A stretch of 64,000 nucleotides of DNA from Pontibacter beigongshangensis (GTDB lineage Bacteria; Bacteroidota; Bacteroidia; Cytophagales; Hymenobacteraceae), in NCBI RefSeq assembly GCF_014332515.1, contig NZ_VFSD01000005.1, forward strand, positions 62,001-126,000, in the 5' to 3' direction. Both the position numbers and the translations under genes were made by a program. The first letter of the stretch is position 1. Each line of letters begins with the position of its first letter. This document shows positions 55,801-64,000 of this stretch, in pieces. The notes beneath the pieces were generated by a model. The model searched no databases. It worked only from the letters and a program-made list of their open reading frames with translations, and was not told the DNA's origin.

Positions 55801-56214
55801 CCCTACATGGCCCCACCTAATATCTGATCTGACACCCTCAAGAATTGAATCTTTATTATCCTCTAAGAACTGAAACAAAGAAAATCTATAAGCTCTTACT
55901 TGTTGAAATGGATTTCTCATATGAGCGCCACCCTCAACATAAACATGATCCCCCTTGGGTGTTTCTAAAAGCCACGGATTGTTTTCTGAAAACTGAATTC
56001 TCCCAGAGTAGTCTTTGAAATCTATAACAGAAATTTGCCCTTTGTTTATAAAAATAGCGTCGATGGCATGACCATTCACACTAATATTGCCCACTAAGAC
56101 ATGCTCTCCAGCCTTAGCCTTAAAATGATGTTGTAGTGATTCCGATAAAGTTCTAAAGAACTGGTTCTCCTGAGTAAAGCTAAATTTCCGGATCAAATAA
56201 CTAGTAAAGGGCAT
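52852..56214 (-). CDS. NERD-domain superfamily 1 helicase
   Basis: 1120 residues. The first 120 residues look like a NERD nuclease-related domain (GEHVLVGNISVNGHAIDAIFINKG then ISVIDFKDYSGRIQF, with D...DxK-like acidic/basic residues). Helicase motif I is VTGPPGTGKSQVVANI near 477, motif II is VVVDEASQCD near 842, and the C-terminal motifs are VDTVHQYQGDEKDIMILSLV and NVAITRAKSSLYIIGN. A long coiled-coil insertion lies between motifs I and II. Such proteins are common in defence islands; DNA end-processing is plausible. It is separate from the vsr operon by 780 bp. Confidence 0.86.
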   Translation of the reverse strand: MPFTSYLIRKFSFTQENQFFRTLSESLQHHFKAKAGEHVLVGNISVNGHAIDAIFINKGQISVIDFKDYSGRIQFSENNPWLLETPKGDHVYVEGGAHMRNPFQQVRAYRFSLFQFLEDNKDSILEGVRSDIRWGHVGGIVLFQQKVSYDESLIAGSIKRWFHIADKENIITLLNDKYSESLEFTDREISNILLTLDVCADNLFDRGTAEDQIPDKFPSKASAEKIAFIRRLIGAASEPGTTGIRLLKYYRTLLQLERFKEPSATDLHHLPLDNQQDLTDYVIDLSANNTFYQAWLKNKQERFPKNIFISIEVMLNSKGRPLLYTVLLTSDVRNSSEIKINQNDFGLYVKELEQMGLEDDIIEELSTGINNANNLHEKLNVLKSVLSDSIALGSRVYIGLSSESMFTAQLQSELNTLGKKVESTNNRMFLSFLHQESKLKTPQPLPLHSFIQITSLNNSQEEAISQAFKQDITVVTGPPGTGKSQVVANILANAAMNNYSVLFASKNNRAVDNVKDRLDHLLNSEAVLRFGSKTDIEEVAKPKLRKMLGKASIGDCKNVDGQLKFLKDSINKLNSRRAELERLVAKIPILKNQVSELEFELAQNKVAIEQWHRSLSSDYRKLFIDQALWFRIDQNQVTLMVKKVERAGSGIFSRLWFNLFLKSKAQEFAGRLNNELPAAWNDYVQRNSPWTSLTLKAYQSLDENLKFILRLYQDQLSIQGKHTSLTEKVRSVEWKIASVQKELEFLVSEETNFLTEIAEIRKQLPALGIKALDMKLADDLYKMDRHQVQEYVDFLPAQVWKDADVEDFRFASKKFLEDFHVVCVTSLSVKNSFPLSEGLFDMVVVDEASQCDLVSALPLLFRSKKAVIIGDPLQLTHITSVQNYEEEYILESLDLQGIGSRYVSTSLYDYAASLANKAKLKSVFLNEHYRCHPEIISFSNTQFYERRLGQSLRIMTHSELFKFGRLGLNWVQVEGEMSNDKNLNIAEATACIDLAKKLRKEFQDASIGIVTPFRDQKRFIFDSLSPDLREEIKVDTVHQYQGDEKDIMILSLVVTNNSPESKARFLNRNEFLINVAITRAKSSLYIIGNWNYCIGLNETGRLKSPLYRLANYAKQLNKIY

Positions 56215-56406
56215 AGGTTTTTTAGTATGGAGTTAATAAATCTATATAAATAATTTATATTCTACTTAAAAATGTTTTTTTTACATGTTCATCATGTATA
56301 AAAACATTCATACGGGCCTTTGGCGTCCCCAATCATGATTAATTAAAGGCTCATATTTGAATTCATGGTTCTACGTAGTAAATAGGTACCAACCAGTTAT
56401 TAATTA

Positions 56407-57287
56407 AGAGCATGTTTAAATTTTAACTTTCTGGTTTTCAGGTTATTCTATTTAATATCACTTGGCAATTATGCCATAACACCCAACTTTGAGCACTTTC
56501 CGGGGTCTTTTCTCGGTCTTTATCGAGCCTGCGAAAGAAGTTAAATATACCGAAAGCCCGCTCTGTCACCCATCTCCATTTCACCGGCACAAAGCCCTCT
56601 GAGGCTGGAGGCTTGGAGCTTATCTCCAGTTCCACGCCCAGCAGGTTCTCATTTACCCATTCCATAAAGACCTTCTCATAAGCTGCATCGGCCAATATAG
56701 TTTCCATCCGGTGCAGATACCCCCTGAGCGGAGCTACTACCCGCTCAGCCAGGGCACCATCAGCCTTATTAGCACTATGGACCACCACGCCCCATATCAG
56801 GCCCAGTGTGTCGGTAATCACATGCCGCTTCCGCCCATTAACCTTTTTATTGCCATCTACTCCTGTTTCTTCCCCTACAAAAGGAGCCACTTTAACAGAC
56901 TGTGTGTCAATGCTCAGCAGGCTTGGCGAGGCTTCCTTGCCAAGCCTGTCACGCTCTCTTCTATTGAGCGCCCAATTAAGCTTCTCCAGTGTGCCGTCCT
57001 CCTGCCATTTGCGGAAATAATAGTAGACCAATTCCCACTTGGGGAACATCTCCTCAGGCAGGTTGCGCCACTGCCCGCCTACCCGCAGCATGTAAAAAAT
57101 AGCATCTACTATAACCCGCAGCGAGTGCTTGCGTTTCCTTGCTGTAGGAAGCGATTTGCTCACCACTTCCCATTGCGAGTCAGTAAGTCTCTTATACTGA
57201 GATTCCATAAGCTGTATTGTTTGGTCACTTTTCGCTTACGGACTGACTCGCGCTTTTTTACTTATCCAAAAGATTTAAACATGCTCT
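56407..57287 (-). mobile_element. IS5-family (single-ORF) insertion sequence
   Basis: About 880 bp. The ends are inverted copies of AGAGCATGTTTAAAT (left from 56407, right ending at 57287). TTA occurs next to both ends but one base out of register, so a 3-bp target duplication is possible but not certain. The transposase frame is intact. Confidence 0.82.
56438..57208 (-). CDS. IS5-family transposase
   Basis: 256 residues, a single uninterrupted frame. The N-terminal HTH region is RLTDSQWEVVSKSLPTARKRKHSLRVIVDAI. DDE residues lie in LLSIDTQSVKVAPF (first Asp), ILADAAYEKVFMEWV (second Asp) and KWRWVTERAFGIFNFFRRLDKDREKTPESAQSW (Glu). It has the length and pattern of the group with one ORF rather than a frameshifted pair, so it is a different lineage from the IS5-family element at 23754-24579. 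Confidence 0.93.
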   Translation of the reverse strand: MESQYKRLTDSQWEVVSKSLPTARKRKHSLRVIVDAIFYMLRVGGQWRNLPEEMFPKWELVYYYFRKWQEDGTLEKLNWALNRRERDRLGKEASPSLLSIDTQSVKVAPFVGEETGVDGNKKVNGRKRHVITDTLGLIWGVVVHSANKADGALAERVVAPLRGYLHRMETILADAAYEKVFMEWVNENLLGVELEISSKPPASEGFVPVKWRWVTERAFGIFNFFRRLDKDREKTPESAQSWVLWHNCQVILNRIT

Positions 57288-58408
57288 TAGATTTAGATCT
57301 AAATCCAATTAGTCATAAAGAAAGTTAATGGCGAACGCTTATTTTATGAGAAGGTGTGGGAGTTACATTGTACAATAGGTGAAAAACACTTCCTATTTCC
57401 AAATCCATCATTTAAGTAACATAGGCAGCAGAAAGCACCACTATACCAGTGCAAACGAAACCAGAACTATTTTAACTATCTGACGCATCCTGCTTTTCAG
57501 GGCCACAACCAATTGCTGAAGGTATGGAAAGCTTGACTTCACCTCATGAGCCTGCACCTTAATAATACTTAGATCATAGTCGAAAAATTGGGCATTAGCC
57601 AGATTGCGAGCCAGAGCATGATACACCTTCTGTGGGAGGACGTTTACGAGAAGCATTCGGAGGAGGAAGTGAGTACCAACGAGCTCTAGCCATAAGGTGG
57701 ACCTAGAGGCGATAGAAAAGCGCCAGCCGAGACGGCGACATGACGGCATAACGTGTGTTATGCCTCCACATAGTACAAGCCGCCTGTGCTGGCCATCACA
57801 CAGCGAGGACAGCTGCGTTGTAACCGAAAAAAGACTATTCGCCTCATAATTTAGTAAGCGGCAAAAGTGACCAGCGAACTCAATACAGATGAATACAGAG
57901 TTTACTCCTGACTATCATTACCCTACAGGCACAAGTAGGTTAACCATAGCCGGAGGCAGTATACCCAGGACGTGGACGGAGATGGCAAATGTGAAGCGCA
58001 CATGAACTCACTGGAAGGTTTCTAGTCTTTGCTTTGACCCTAGCTGCAGCCGAAGCAATCTCACATCAACATTATTTATGCAGTTTGGGATTCAGTAAGT
58101 TTTTACACAATATCAGAAAAGAGGAAGGCTCGCCTTGGCTGTTCTATTGAGACTACTTATAGAAATCTGAAATCATCCGAGCTAAAGATAAGAGTCCGTA
58201 CATGCCTTGCTAACTTTCCATATTCCTTACTGCTATAAGGGGTAAAGAGCAAACATGGCCCCGAAGGGAGCTATATAAAACTTAATCAGCTATAAATAAA
58301 CCCAAAATAAACTTCGGCCCATTTTTCCCGAGCCGTAAGCAATCAGACACTATTTTAAAGCAACCAAAGATGACATTATCGATAAGAACCGTAATAAGAT
58401 TCAATCAA
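57288..58408. other. Decayed intergenic stretch between two IS elements
   Basis: 1.1 kb with no reliable gene. A 102-codon minus frame (57441-57749) has no family features. A short plus-strand stretch near 57960-58010 reads DVDGDGKCEAH, like one EF-hand or dockerin repeat, before a stop, and may be the remnant of a lost gene. Both neighbours are IS elements, so loss by rearrangement is likely. Confidence 0.5.
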
Positions 58409-58419
58409 TACACCTTTTT
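58409..58419. repeat. Direct repeat flanking the IS481-family element, left
   Basis: TACACCTTTTT, repeated at 59697-59707 on the far side of the element; likely the 11-bp target duplication. Confidence 0.75.
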
Positions 58420-59696
58420 TGAGATAGTCAAGATATAATCTGACAGTTTGATTAAATTGAATGTGACGCATTTCATTAATTAAACCCGATTATACCATGA
58501 CTACTCATGACAAAATTATCAAAAACAAGTTAGGATTGCTAAACCTGGCCGAGATGCTGGGGAACGTATCGCAGGCCTGTAAGGTGATGGGATACAGCAG
58601 AGACTCCTTCTACCGTTTCCAGCAGCTCTACGAGCAGGGCGGCACATCCGCCCTGCAGGAGATCAGCAGACAGAAGCCTAACATTAAGAACAGAGTGGAA
58701 GAAGCTGTTGAGCAGGCTGTCGTGGAGATGGCCACAGAACAACCAGCCTTCGGGCAGCTAAGGGCCTCCAACGAGCTTAAGAAAAGAGGTTTGTTTGTCT
58801 CGCCTGGAGGTGTTCGCTCCGTATGGCTGCGCCACAATCTGGAGACTTTTCAAAAGCGCCTGAAGGCACTGGAGGCGAAGGTGGCTGAGCAGGGAGTGAT
58901 CCTGACAGAGGCCCAGGTGGCGGCCCTGGAGAAGGCCAAAGAGGAAAAGACGGCGCACGGGGAGATCGAGACGCACCACCCCGGCTACCTGGGGGCGCAG
59001 GACACCTACTATGTGGGCTACATCAAAGGCGTGGGCAAGATCTACCAGCAGACCTTCATCGACACCTACAGCAAAGTGGCCCAGGCCAAAGTCTATGACC
59101 GGAAGAACGCTTTGGTGGCCGCTGACATGCTCAATGACAAAGTGCTTCCTCTATATGAGCAGCACGATATCCCGCTCTTGCGCATCCTCACGGACCGGGG
59201 CACGGAGTACTGTGGGGCCAGGGAGCACCACGAGTACCAGCTCTACCTGGCCATCGAGGACATCGACCACTCCCGGACCAAGGCCAGGAGCCCGCAGACC
59301 AACGGCATCTGCGAGCGTTTCCACAAGACCATCCAGGACGAGTTCTACGCCATCGCTTTCCGCAAGAAGGTCTACAGCAGCCTGGAGGAGCTGCAGAAGG
59401 ACCTGGACGTGTGGCTGGAGCATTACAACAGGCAGCGGACCCACACAGGCAAGTACTGCCTGGGCAAGACGCCCCACCAAACTTTTATGGACGCTATCCC
59501 CTTGGCTAAAGAGAAAATGTTGCATCCTTTAGCGCAGGATCCTGTCAAACATTTTTTTTCGGAACCAGACCTTTCACCTCAACATGAAGGGATGGTGCAG
59601 AAAAAAAATGAGCCCGACGGCGCGGGCTCATGGAACAATACGTTAGGGCAGATGCCTGCCAGATAAGCCGCAACTGTCAGACTATATCTTGACTAC
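58420..59696 (+). mobile_element. IS481-family insertion sequence
   Basis: About 1277 bp with inverted ends sharing TAGTCAAGATATA and TCTGACAGTT (58425-58448 and 59672-59695), and flanked by the direct repeat TACACCTTTTT. It has a single intact transposase. Intact ends and duplication suggest a fairly recent insertion, next to the integrase gene. Confidence 0.85.
58497..59666 (+). CDS. IS481-family transposase
   Basis: 389 residues. The N-terminal HTH ([32 protein letters not shown]) is followed by a second DNA-binding part and an rve-type DDE core: [30 protein letters not shown] (Asp), [13 protein letters not shown] (Asp) and [25 protein letters not shown] (Glu). Full length with no stop. 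The C-terminal tail after HPLAQDP is longer than usual. Confidence 0.93.
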   Translation: MTTHDKIIKNKLGLLNLAEMLGNVSQACKVMGYSRDSFYRFQQLYEQGGTSALQEISRQKPNIKNRVEEAVEQAVVEMATEQPAFGQLRASNELKKRGLFVSPGGVRSVWLRHNLETFQKRLKALEAKVAEQGVILTEAQVAALEKAKEEKTAHGEIETHHPGYLGAQDTYYVGYIKGVGKIYQQTFIDTYSKVAQAKVYDRKNALVAADMLNDKVLPLYEQHDIPLLRILTDRGTEYCGAREHHEYQLYLAIEDIDHSRTKARSPQTNGICERFHKTIQDEFYAIAFRKKVYSSLEELQKDLDVWLEHYNRQRTHTGKYCLGKTPHQTFMDAIPLAKEKMLHPLAQDPVKHFFSEPDLSPQHEGMVQKKNEPDGAGSWNNTLGQMPAR

Positions 59697-59707
59697 TACA
59701 CCTTTTT
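59697..59707. repeat. Direct repeat flanking the IS481-family element, right
   Basis: TACACCTTTTT, the copy of 58409-58419. Confidence 0.75.
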
Positions 59708-59723
59708 GGAACATTAACTTTCC

Positions 59724-60950
59724 TTAATGTTTTTTGAAATCGGTAAGAGCACTTGAATATTTCTGCTTCACCTTATCCTCAAAGCTATCTAAATAATTTT
59801 CAGTAGTTTTTAAATCACTGTGTCCTAAAGATTCAGAAATCAACTCCATGGGGGCACCAGCACGTTTAAGGACGGTAGAGAAAGAATGGCGAGCTGAGTA
59901 TGTAGAAATATTCTTTTCGATTCCAACAGCTGTAGCAATTCTTTTGATATACTTATTGATGTCCTTCGTAATATTCCTTACTCGTGCTAATTCTTTTTCA
60001 GGAGTAAAGCCTTCCTCCAAAAAGGGGAATACAAAATCATCCGATTTCGTCATGCTATTCCCCCACCTTTCGATTATTTTATCTATTTCAGAAGTTCGTA
60101 CAACAGTTATAGCTTTTAAATTCTGTCGGCTGGTGCGTTCAGTTTTTGCTCGTATGAAAGTAATTCTTTCACTTTCAAGATTTTTAAATTTTAGGCGGGC
60201 GATATCTTTCACATTGATACCATTACACAAATATGAGAAAATCCAAAGATCTCTGGCTCGGGCCTCTCCATCGTGCTTAGGCTCATAGAGGAATATTTTT
60301 TCAATATCCGAGAGTTCCAGTGCCTTCTTTACATTTCTACCAGCAGGTATTATGTACTTCCTCCTACCAAATGGATACTGCTCCTGCAAAGCATCTCCAG
60401 ATGCAATAGCATCATTATATAACGCTCGCAAAGGCCTAAGGTAAATTCCAACTGTAGTTAAAGACTTGCCGTTAGTTAGCATCCAATGCTCATACTCTTT
60501 CAGGAAATCAGGAGTAATAGCCGAGAAAGGCAGACTCTTTTTGTTGGCGAAGGTCTTTATAGACTTTTCTGCACACTCATATGAACTTGCAGTACCTGCC
60601 CTTCCCTCCTTTTGCAATCGCTCTATTTGAGTTTTGAATGCCGCGAGGACGTCCTCCTTAGATGAGGCATTCAAGTACTTCTTTTCAAAAGATTCAAAAG
60701 TAAATACATCTAACTTCCCAATAATAGTAACTGCTTTTTGTTCAATAGCCTGAAAACTGATTTGTAGCTCCTTATATTTGGCTTTAGGTTTTTCAGAGCA
60801 GACCTTAGCAAAATCTTCTTCGGTCAGGCTATAAGGAGTCGGGTAATACTTCCTCTGCCTTTCATATGTTATTCGTAGTTTCACGGGGTAGCTTCCGTCT
60901 TTCAGAGCTCGACGGGTGTCTAGCATAATAGAGGTATGAGCTGGTTTCAT
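59724..60950 (-). CDS. Tyrosine-recombinase integrase
   Basis: 408 residues from ATG 60950 (MKPAHTSIMLDTRRALKDGSYPVKLRITYERQRKYYP), the usual N-terminus of Bacteroidota integrases; an upstream ATG at 61031 adds a hydrophobic stretch and is less likely. A SAM-like core-binding domain is followed by the catalytic domain: YSARHSFSTVLKRAG (His/Arg), LGHSDLKTTENYLDSF (His and the nucleophilic Tyr). The first catalytic Arg position reads NGINVKDIARLKF, as in many relatives of this subgroup. It lies next to a tRNA-Arg 3' fragment, the expected attachment site. Confidence 0.92.
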   Translation of the reverse strand: MKPAHTSIMLDTRRALKDGSYPVKLRITYERQRKYYPTPYSLTEEDFAKVCSEKPKAKYKELQISFQAIEQKAVTIIGKLDVFTFESFEKKYLNASSKEDVLAAFKTQIERLQKEGRAGTASSYECAEKSIKTFANKKSLPFSAITPDFLKEYEHWMLTNGKSLTTVGIYLRPLRALYNDAIASGDALQEQYPFGRRKYIIPAGRNVKKALELSDIEKIFLYEPKHDGEARARDLWIFSYLCNGINVKDIARLKFKNLESERITFIRAKTERTSRQNLKAITVVRTSEIDKIIERWGNSMTKSDDFVFPFLEEGFTPEKELARVRNITKDINKYIKRIATAVGIEKNISTYSARHSFSTVLKRAGAPMELISESLGHSDLKTTENYLDSFEDKVKQKYSSALTDFKKH

Positions 60951-61097
60951 CTTATCTGCATGAATAAATTTACACACAATTTGCACACAAAATTTCAAAA
61001 CACAAACAATCAAACGTAAATATTCATACAAAAAACTTGCTCTTCACATAATAAATGGACATTTTATAAATATGGGTAAATACCTGAAACACTAAAA

Positions 61098-61145
61098 TTC
61101 TGACTACGAATCAGAAGGTTAGGGGTTCGACTCCCTTCGCGACCA
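61098..61145 (+). other. tRNA-Arg(ACG) 3' fragment, probable att site
   Basis: It contains an anticodon stem-loop TTCTGA CTACGAA TCAGAA (anticodon ACG at 61106-61108), variable loop, T-arm AGGGG TTCGACT CCCTT and acceptor strand CGCGACC with A. The 5' half (acceptor 5' strand and D-arm) is absent upstream. A tRNA-type terminator follows. This is what remains at one end of an element integrated in a tRNA gene. The intact tRNA should be at the other end, which I do not find in this window. Confidence 0.85.
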
Positions 61146-61152
61146 CTTTATA

Positions 61153-61190
61153 AAGCCACTTACAGGTAAAACTGGGAAGTGGCTTTTTTT
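61153..61190 (+). terminator. Intrinsic terminator after the tRNA fragment
   Basis: AAGCCACTT and AAGTGGCTT pair over 9 bp, followed by seven T's. It is presumably the original terminator of the split tRNA gene. Confidence 0.87.
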
Positions 61191-61422
61191 ATGTATACAC
61201 AATTCGCCTACATAAACCCTTGATTTTTAGACATTACAACTTATCGTAGCTCACATCGGTAACTTGATGATTATTTTTGAGCAGGCCCTTAAAACACCAG
61301 TTATCTCCTCTACCTTATTTTCCGCCCACCAGCGCATAACCGAAGCCTCCTGATCTCACCTTGAGTTTAAAACTCACCTGCCGAAGACTCTAAAACAAGG
61401 GAAATTATCTACCCGGAAGCTC
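61191..61422. other. Intergenic stretch between the two terminators
   Basis: Between the tRNA terminator and the terminator of the KduD-like gene I see no gene or repeat. Confidence 0.5.
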
Positions 61423-61456
61423 AAAAAAAAGCGCGAACCAGGAAATGGCTCGCGCT
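61423..61456 (-). terminator. Intrinsic terminator after the KduD-like gene
   Basis: On the minus strand GCGCGAGCC and GGTTCGCGC form a hairpin (one G-T) followed by eight T's, 24 bp past the stop codon. Confidence 0.88.
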
Positions 61457-61479
61457 CTGAGTACAGATGAATACAAAAA

Positions 61480-62247
61480 CTACCGGGCCATCCAGCCGCC
61501 ATCTACCAGCAGAATGGCACCGTTTACATAAGCAGCAGCATCTGAGGCCAGGAAAACAACCGGCCCTTTAAAGTCTTGCGGCTCGCCCCAGCGGCCTGCC
61601 GGAATGCGCTCCAGAATAGATTTAGATCGAACCGGATCAGCACGCAGCGCTTCGGTGTTGTTGGTGGCGATATAGCCAGGGGCAATGCCGTTCACATTCA
61701 CGCCTTTAGACGCCCACTCGTTTGCAAAGGCCTTCACCAATCCTGCCACTGCCGACTTACTGGCCGTGTATCCTGGCACGTTTATGCCCCCCTGGAAGCT
61801 AAGTAAGGAGCAGGTGAAAACAACTTTACCGCTTCCTCTGGCAATCATGTCTTTGCCAAACTCCCGGGTGCAGATAAACTGGGCATCGAGGTTAACCGAA
61901 ATCACTTTGTCCCACCATTCGTCGGGGTGCTCGGCCACAGGCTGGCGCAGAATCATGCCGGCGTTATTTATCAGGATATCGATGGTGTGGTTTGCCTTTA
62001 CTTCGTTTATAAATCCGTACAGGCTTTCGCGGTCTGAGATATCGACTACATAGCCGCTAAACTTACGGCCAAGGGCCAGTACCGCTTTTTCTGTATCGCC
62101 GCCGAGTATGGCCTCTGCATTAGAAGCTCCCACTACATCGGCGCCGGCTTCTGCTAAGGCAATGGCCATTGCCTGGCCAAGCCCTGTGTCGCTACCGGTT
62201 ACAAGGGCTGTCTTGCCGGCAAGCTCAAAATGATTTAGAATGTTCAT
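61480..62247 (-). CDS. kduD: KduD-like 2-dehydro-3-deoxygluconate 5-dehydrogenase
   Basis: 255 residues of classical SDR type, closely following KduD: ILNHFELAGKTALVTGSDTGLGQAMAIALAEAG (cofactor loop), LINNAGMILR, FTCSLLSFQGG (Ser), VPGYTASKSAV (Tyr, Lys) and ending YVNGAILLVDGGWMAR. It interconverts 2,5-diketo-3-deoxygluconate and 2-keto-3-deoxygluconate in pectin or uronate breakdown. KduI would normally be adjacent but is not in the window. The gene lies outside the presumed integrated element and probably belongs to the core chromosome. Confidence 0.92.
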   Translation of the reverse strand: MNILNHFELAGKTALVTGSDTGLGQAMAIALAEAGADVVGASNAEAILGGDTEKAVLALGRKFSGYVVDISDRESLYGFINEVKANHTIDILINNAGMILRQPVAEHPDEWWDKVISVNLDAQFICTREFGKDMIARGSGKVVFTCSLLSFQGGINVPGYTASKSAVAGLVKAFANEWASKGVNVNGIAPGYIATNNTEALRADPVRSKSILERIPAGRWGEPQDFKGPVVFLASDAAAYVNGAILLVDGGWMAR

Positions 62248-63191
62248 TTTATGATTATTTATAAATGGTTTTATTTTTTTTCAGCGTGTAGGTAGTGGCA
62301 AAACTTACCAGAACCCAACATCTGATTTGTACTAATTGTTATAAATCTTGCATCTTGTGCCCTGTAGCAAATGGCAGTACAAATCCGGTTTCCGGGATGG
62401 CAAGTCGCCGTCTATAATAACTTCCAGGCTTTGCCGAGACATTACCGCCTGTTGGCACAGAAGCATGCATTTGCCCCTTCTATGCACAATTGTTTCCTGG
62501 CAGGTGGCATGCGCATGGCCCTGAAAAAGCAGAAATACAGAAGGTGTGTTTGCAGATATTGTTCAATTACAGCAGGAATTTTGGGAGACACAGCCAGCAT
62601 ACTGAAAAGAAGACATCTTATCATAGAAAATTTCCCGTAATAACCTACCGGGTGAAGGTCCTCTTTCTGTAACCTATAATCAATGATAAGGATCATTTTT
62701 CCTGAAGCCGGCGCTTCCTGTGCACTTTTTTCAACAATCTGCCGGTAATATCGGATACAACTGAGAAAATGGCCTCCCCGGTTACTATCAGGCCATAATA
62801 GAGCAGGCTATCAAACCTGAAAGATAATTTCGGTTTAGCATCGCCTCAACTTATCGTAATTAGAAATATCAGCGCCTCAGTCAACAGGCAGCAAGAATTA
62901 AGTGGTACATTCCAGATACTTTTAGGGATGCAGGACTTATTAATTCATGTGTTAAAATGGGAAAAGCTAAGCCCTAAGTGCCAGCATTTTTATAATTGCC
63001 TCTGGAGCCTCCTCAGAATTTCAGAATATTTTCAATATTTGTATATAATATTACAATAATCCATTATATTAGAGGGCGTTTAGCCCATTTTGGGAAGCCG
63101 CCAGAAAAGGCGATAGTCGCCAGTAAATTTTAAAAATATACCCACGGCCTGAACAAACTCCATGCAAAGCTTATTTTAGGCAGAAATACCC
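62248..63191. other. Long intergenic stretch, no gene recognised
   Basis: 940 bp between the divergent KduD-like and J-domain genes. Small frames (for example 62371-62640) have no family features. The stretch presumably carries both promoters; none can be assigned with confidence. Confidence 0.5.
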
Positions 63192-64000
63192 ATGACGAAG
63201 AACTACTACTTATTACTAGGCATTGAAGAATCAGCCTCTCAGGTAGAGATAAAGGAAGCCTACCGGAAATTGTCTAAAAAGATTCACCCTGACCTGAACC
63301 ATGGCGAGCGCTTTTTTGAAAACTACTTTAAAGAAGTGCAGGAGGCATACGCCACCCTATCGAACACGGAGAAAAAGCGCACATACGATACCAGGCGGTT
63401 CAGCCCGTCGGAGTTTAGCAGCAATGCAGGCGCCAAGCAGCTTCAGTTTCAGGTAACGAGGCTGGAGCTCAAGATAAACGAGCAAAACAAGCTGATCTCA
63501 ACAATACAGGAGGAAAAAAAGGCGCTTGGCCAGGAACTGGAGTATTTTATAAAAACGCTCTTCGAGGTAAAAACCGACAGAAATGAACTAAAGGCAAAAG
63601 TGCAGGAGCTCGAGCAGCAAGCGGCCACTCTTACCCAAGAGGCCAGGAAAAAAACTCCGGAGGCAGCACCGGAGGCAGTGCCGCAACAGCAGCTACAGGC
63701 GCTGGAACTGCAGGCAGAAAACGTAAAAAACGGTCTGAAGAGCAGGATCGGGGAACTGGAGCAGGAATCTGAGAACGCAAAGGCTCTTCTTAAAACACAG
63801 ACAGAAGCACTTGCCCTTGAAGCGGCTCAAAAACAAGCGCTCCGGCAACGAATAGATGCCCTGGAACTGGAGGCTAAGGCAATAGGGCAAAAGCTCAGCA
63901 GCAGGCTGGAAACCGCGGAGCTAAAAGCCATGCAAGAAAAGACCAACCTCCTGCAAACTATACAACAACTCGAGCAGCAAGTGAGCCAACGCCAGGCCAG
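63192..64000 (+). CDS. J-domain protein with long coiled coil, partial
   Basis: It opens at 63192 (MTKNYYLLLGIEESASQVEIKEAYR) and is still open at the window end. Residues 1-70 are a J-domain with the HPD triad in KKIHPDLNHG. From about residue 85 onward the sequence is heptad-rich and Glu/Gln/Lys-rich (KINEQNKLISTIQEEKKALG, QELEQQAATLTQEARKK), a long coiled coil. The J-domain would recruit DnaK. The coiled coil may scaffold or form filaments. It lacks the Gly/Phe and zinc modules of DnaJ, so it is not the housekeeping DnaJ. Confidence 0.88.
   Translation, partial: MTKNYYLLLGIEESASQVEIKEAYRKLSKKIHPDLNHGERFFENYFKEVQEAYATLSNTEKKRTYDTRRFSPSEFSSNAGAKQLQFQVTRLELKINEQNKLISTIQEEKKALGQELEYFIKTLFEVKTDRNELKAKVQELEQQAATLTQEARKKTPEAAPEAVPQQQLQALELQAENVKNGLKSRIGELEQESENAKALLKTQTEALALEAAQKQALRQRIDALELEAKAIGQKLSSRLETAELKAMQEKTNLLQTIQQLEQQVSQRQA

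Noticed and set aside
57441..57749. 102-codon minus-strand frame
   Set aside because: No start signal, no recognisable domain, and it lies in a decayed stretch between IS elements.
61098..61145. A complete tRNA-Arg gene
   Set aside because: The 50 bases upstream hold no acceptor 5' strand matching CGCGACC and no D-arm; only the 3' part from the anticodon stem is present.

Overview
The window looks like an accessory-rich stretch of a Bacteroidota chromosome, probably Cytophagales/Hymenobacteraceae. This is inferred from TAnnTTTG-type -7 promoter elements, weak Shine-Dalgarno use, lipoprotein-rich metabolic genes, the HTH plus DUF3987 gene pair and the IS families. I ran no database search.

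Layout. (1) 1-12157: a mostly minus-strand redox/hydrolase cluster (carboxymuconolactone decarboxylase-like protein, three aldo/keto reductases plus a decayed fourth, two alpha/beta hydrolases, sugar dehydrogenase, flavodoxin, NTF2-like protein, cupin, SDR) facing a divergent AraC-type regulator. A 52-bp perfect palindrome forms the 3' end of one hydrolase gene. (2) 12536-19154: a RecD2 helicase, a freshly inserted ISAs1-family element with a 9-bp target duplication, and an HTH/DUF3987 pair left from a mobile element. (3) 19242-35671: an RNA repair and Ro RNP island. (4) 35711-39322: a small HTH protein, an orphan ParA and nested IS3-family remnants. (5) 39338-52072: an eight-gene, one-strand defence operon: Vsr, C5 methylase, GHKL/MORC-like ATPase, Z1 helicase, PD-(D/E)XK nuclease, AIPR protein, DGQHR-like protein and a protein with a HEPN-like RNxxxH motif. 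(6) 52852-61190: a NERD-helicase, two more IS elements, and a tyrosine integrase beside a 3' fragment of a tRNA-Arg gene, probably an attachment site. (7) 61480-64000: a KduD-like dehydrogenase and a J-domain coiled-coil protein cut by the window edge.

The most interesting part is region 3. Two COG3541-type nucleotidyltransferases, RtcB ligase, Ro60 (TROVE), Hen1 and Pnkp lie on the minus strand, with a divergent WYL regulator whose C-terminus is a 2-oxoglutarate/Fe(II) dioxygenase-like domain. Three promoters of this island (nucleotidyltransferases, rtcB, Ro60) carry a TGCGCAG direct repeat with 13-bp period, in each case exactly 9 nt upstream of a TAnnTTTG-like -7 element. This is probably the regulator's operator. 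Between Ro60 and Hen1 lie five non-coding units that share TGCCGTA, seven variable bases and GTTACTTCG on the 5' side and TCGCC on the 3' side. In each unit these motifs are framed by two helices whose sequences differ but stay complementary. I read them as Y RNAs. Four carry a T-arm; in two of these the acceptor and D-arm are also clear but in permuted order (T-arm, acceptor 3' strand, loop, acceptor 5' strand, D-arm). One is a small form with no tRNA module. An IS5-family element splits the array 2+3, and a large SIR2-domain gene sits between rtcB and Ro60.
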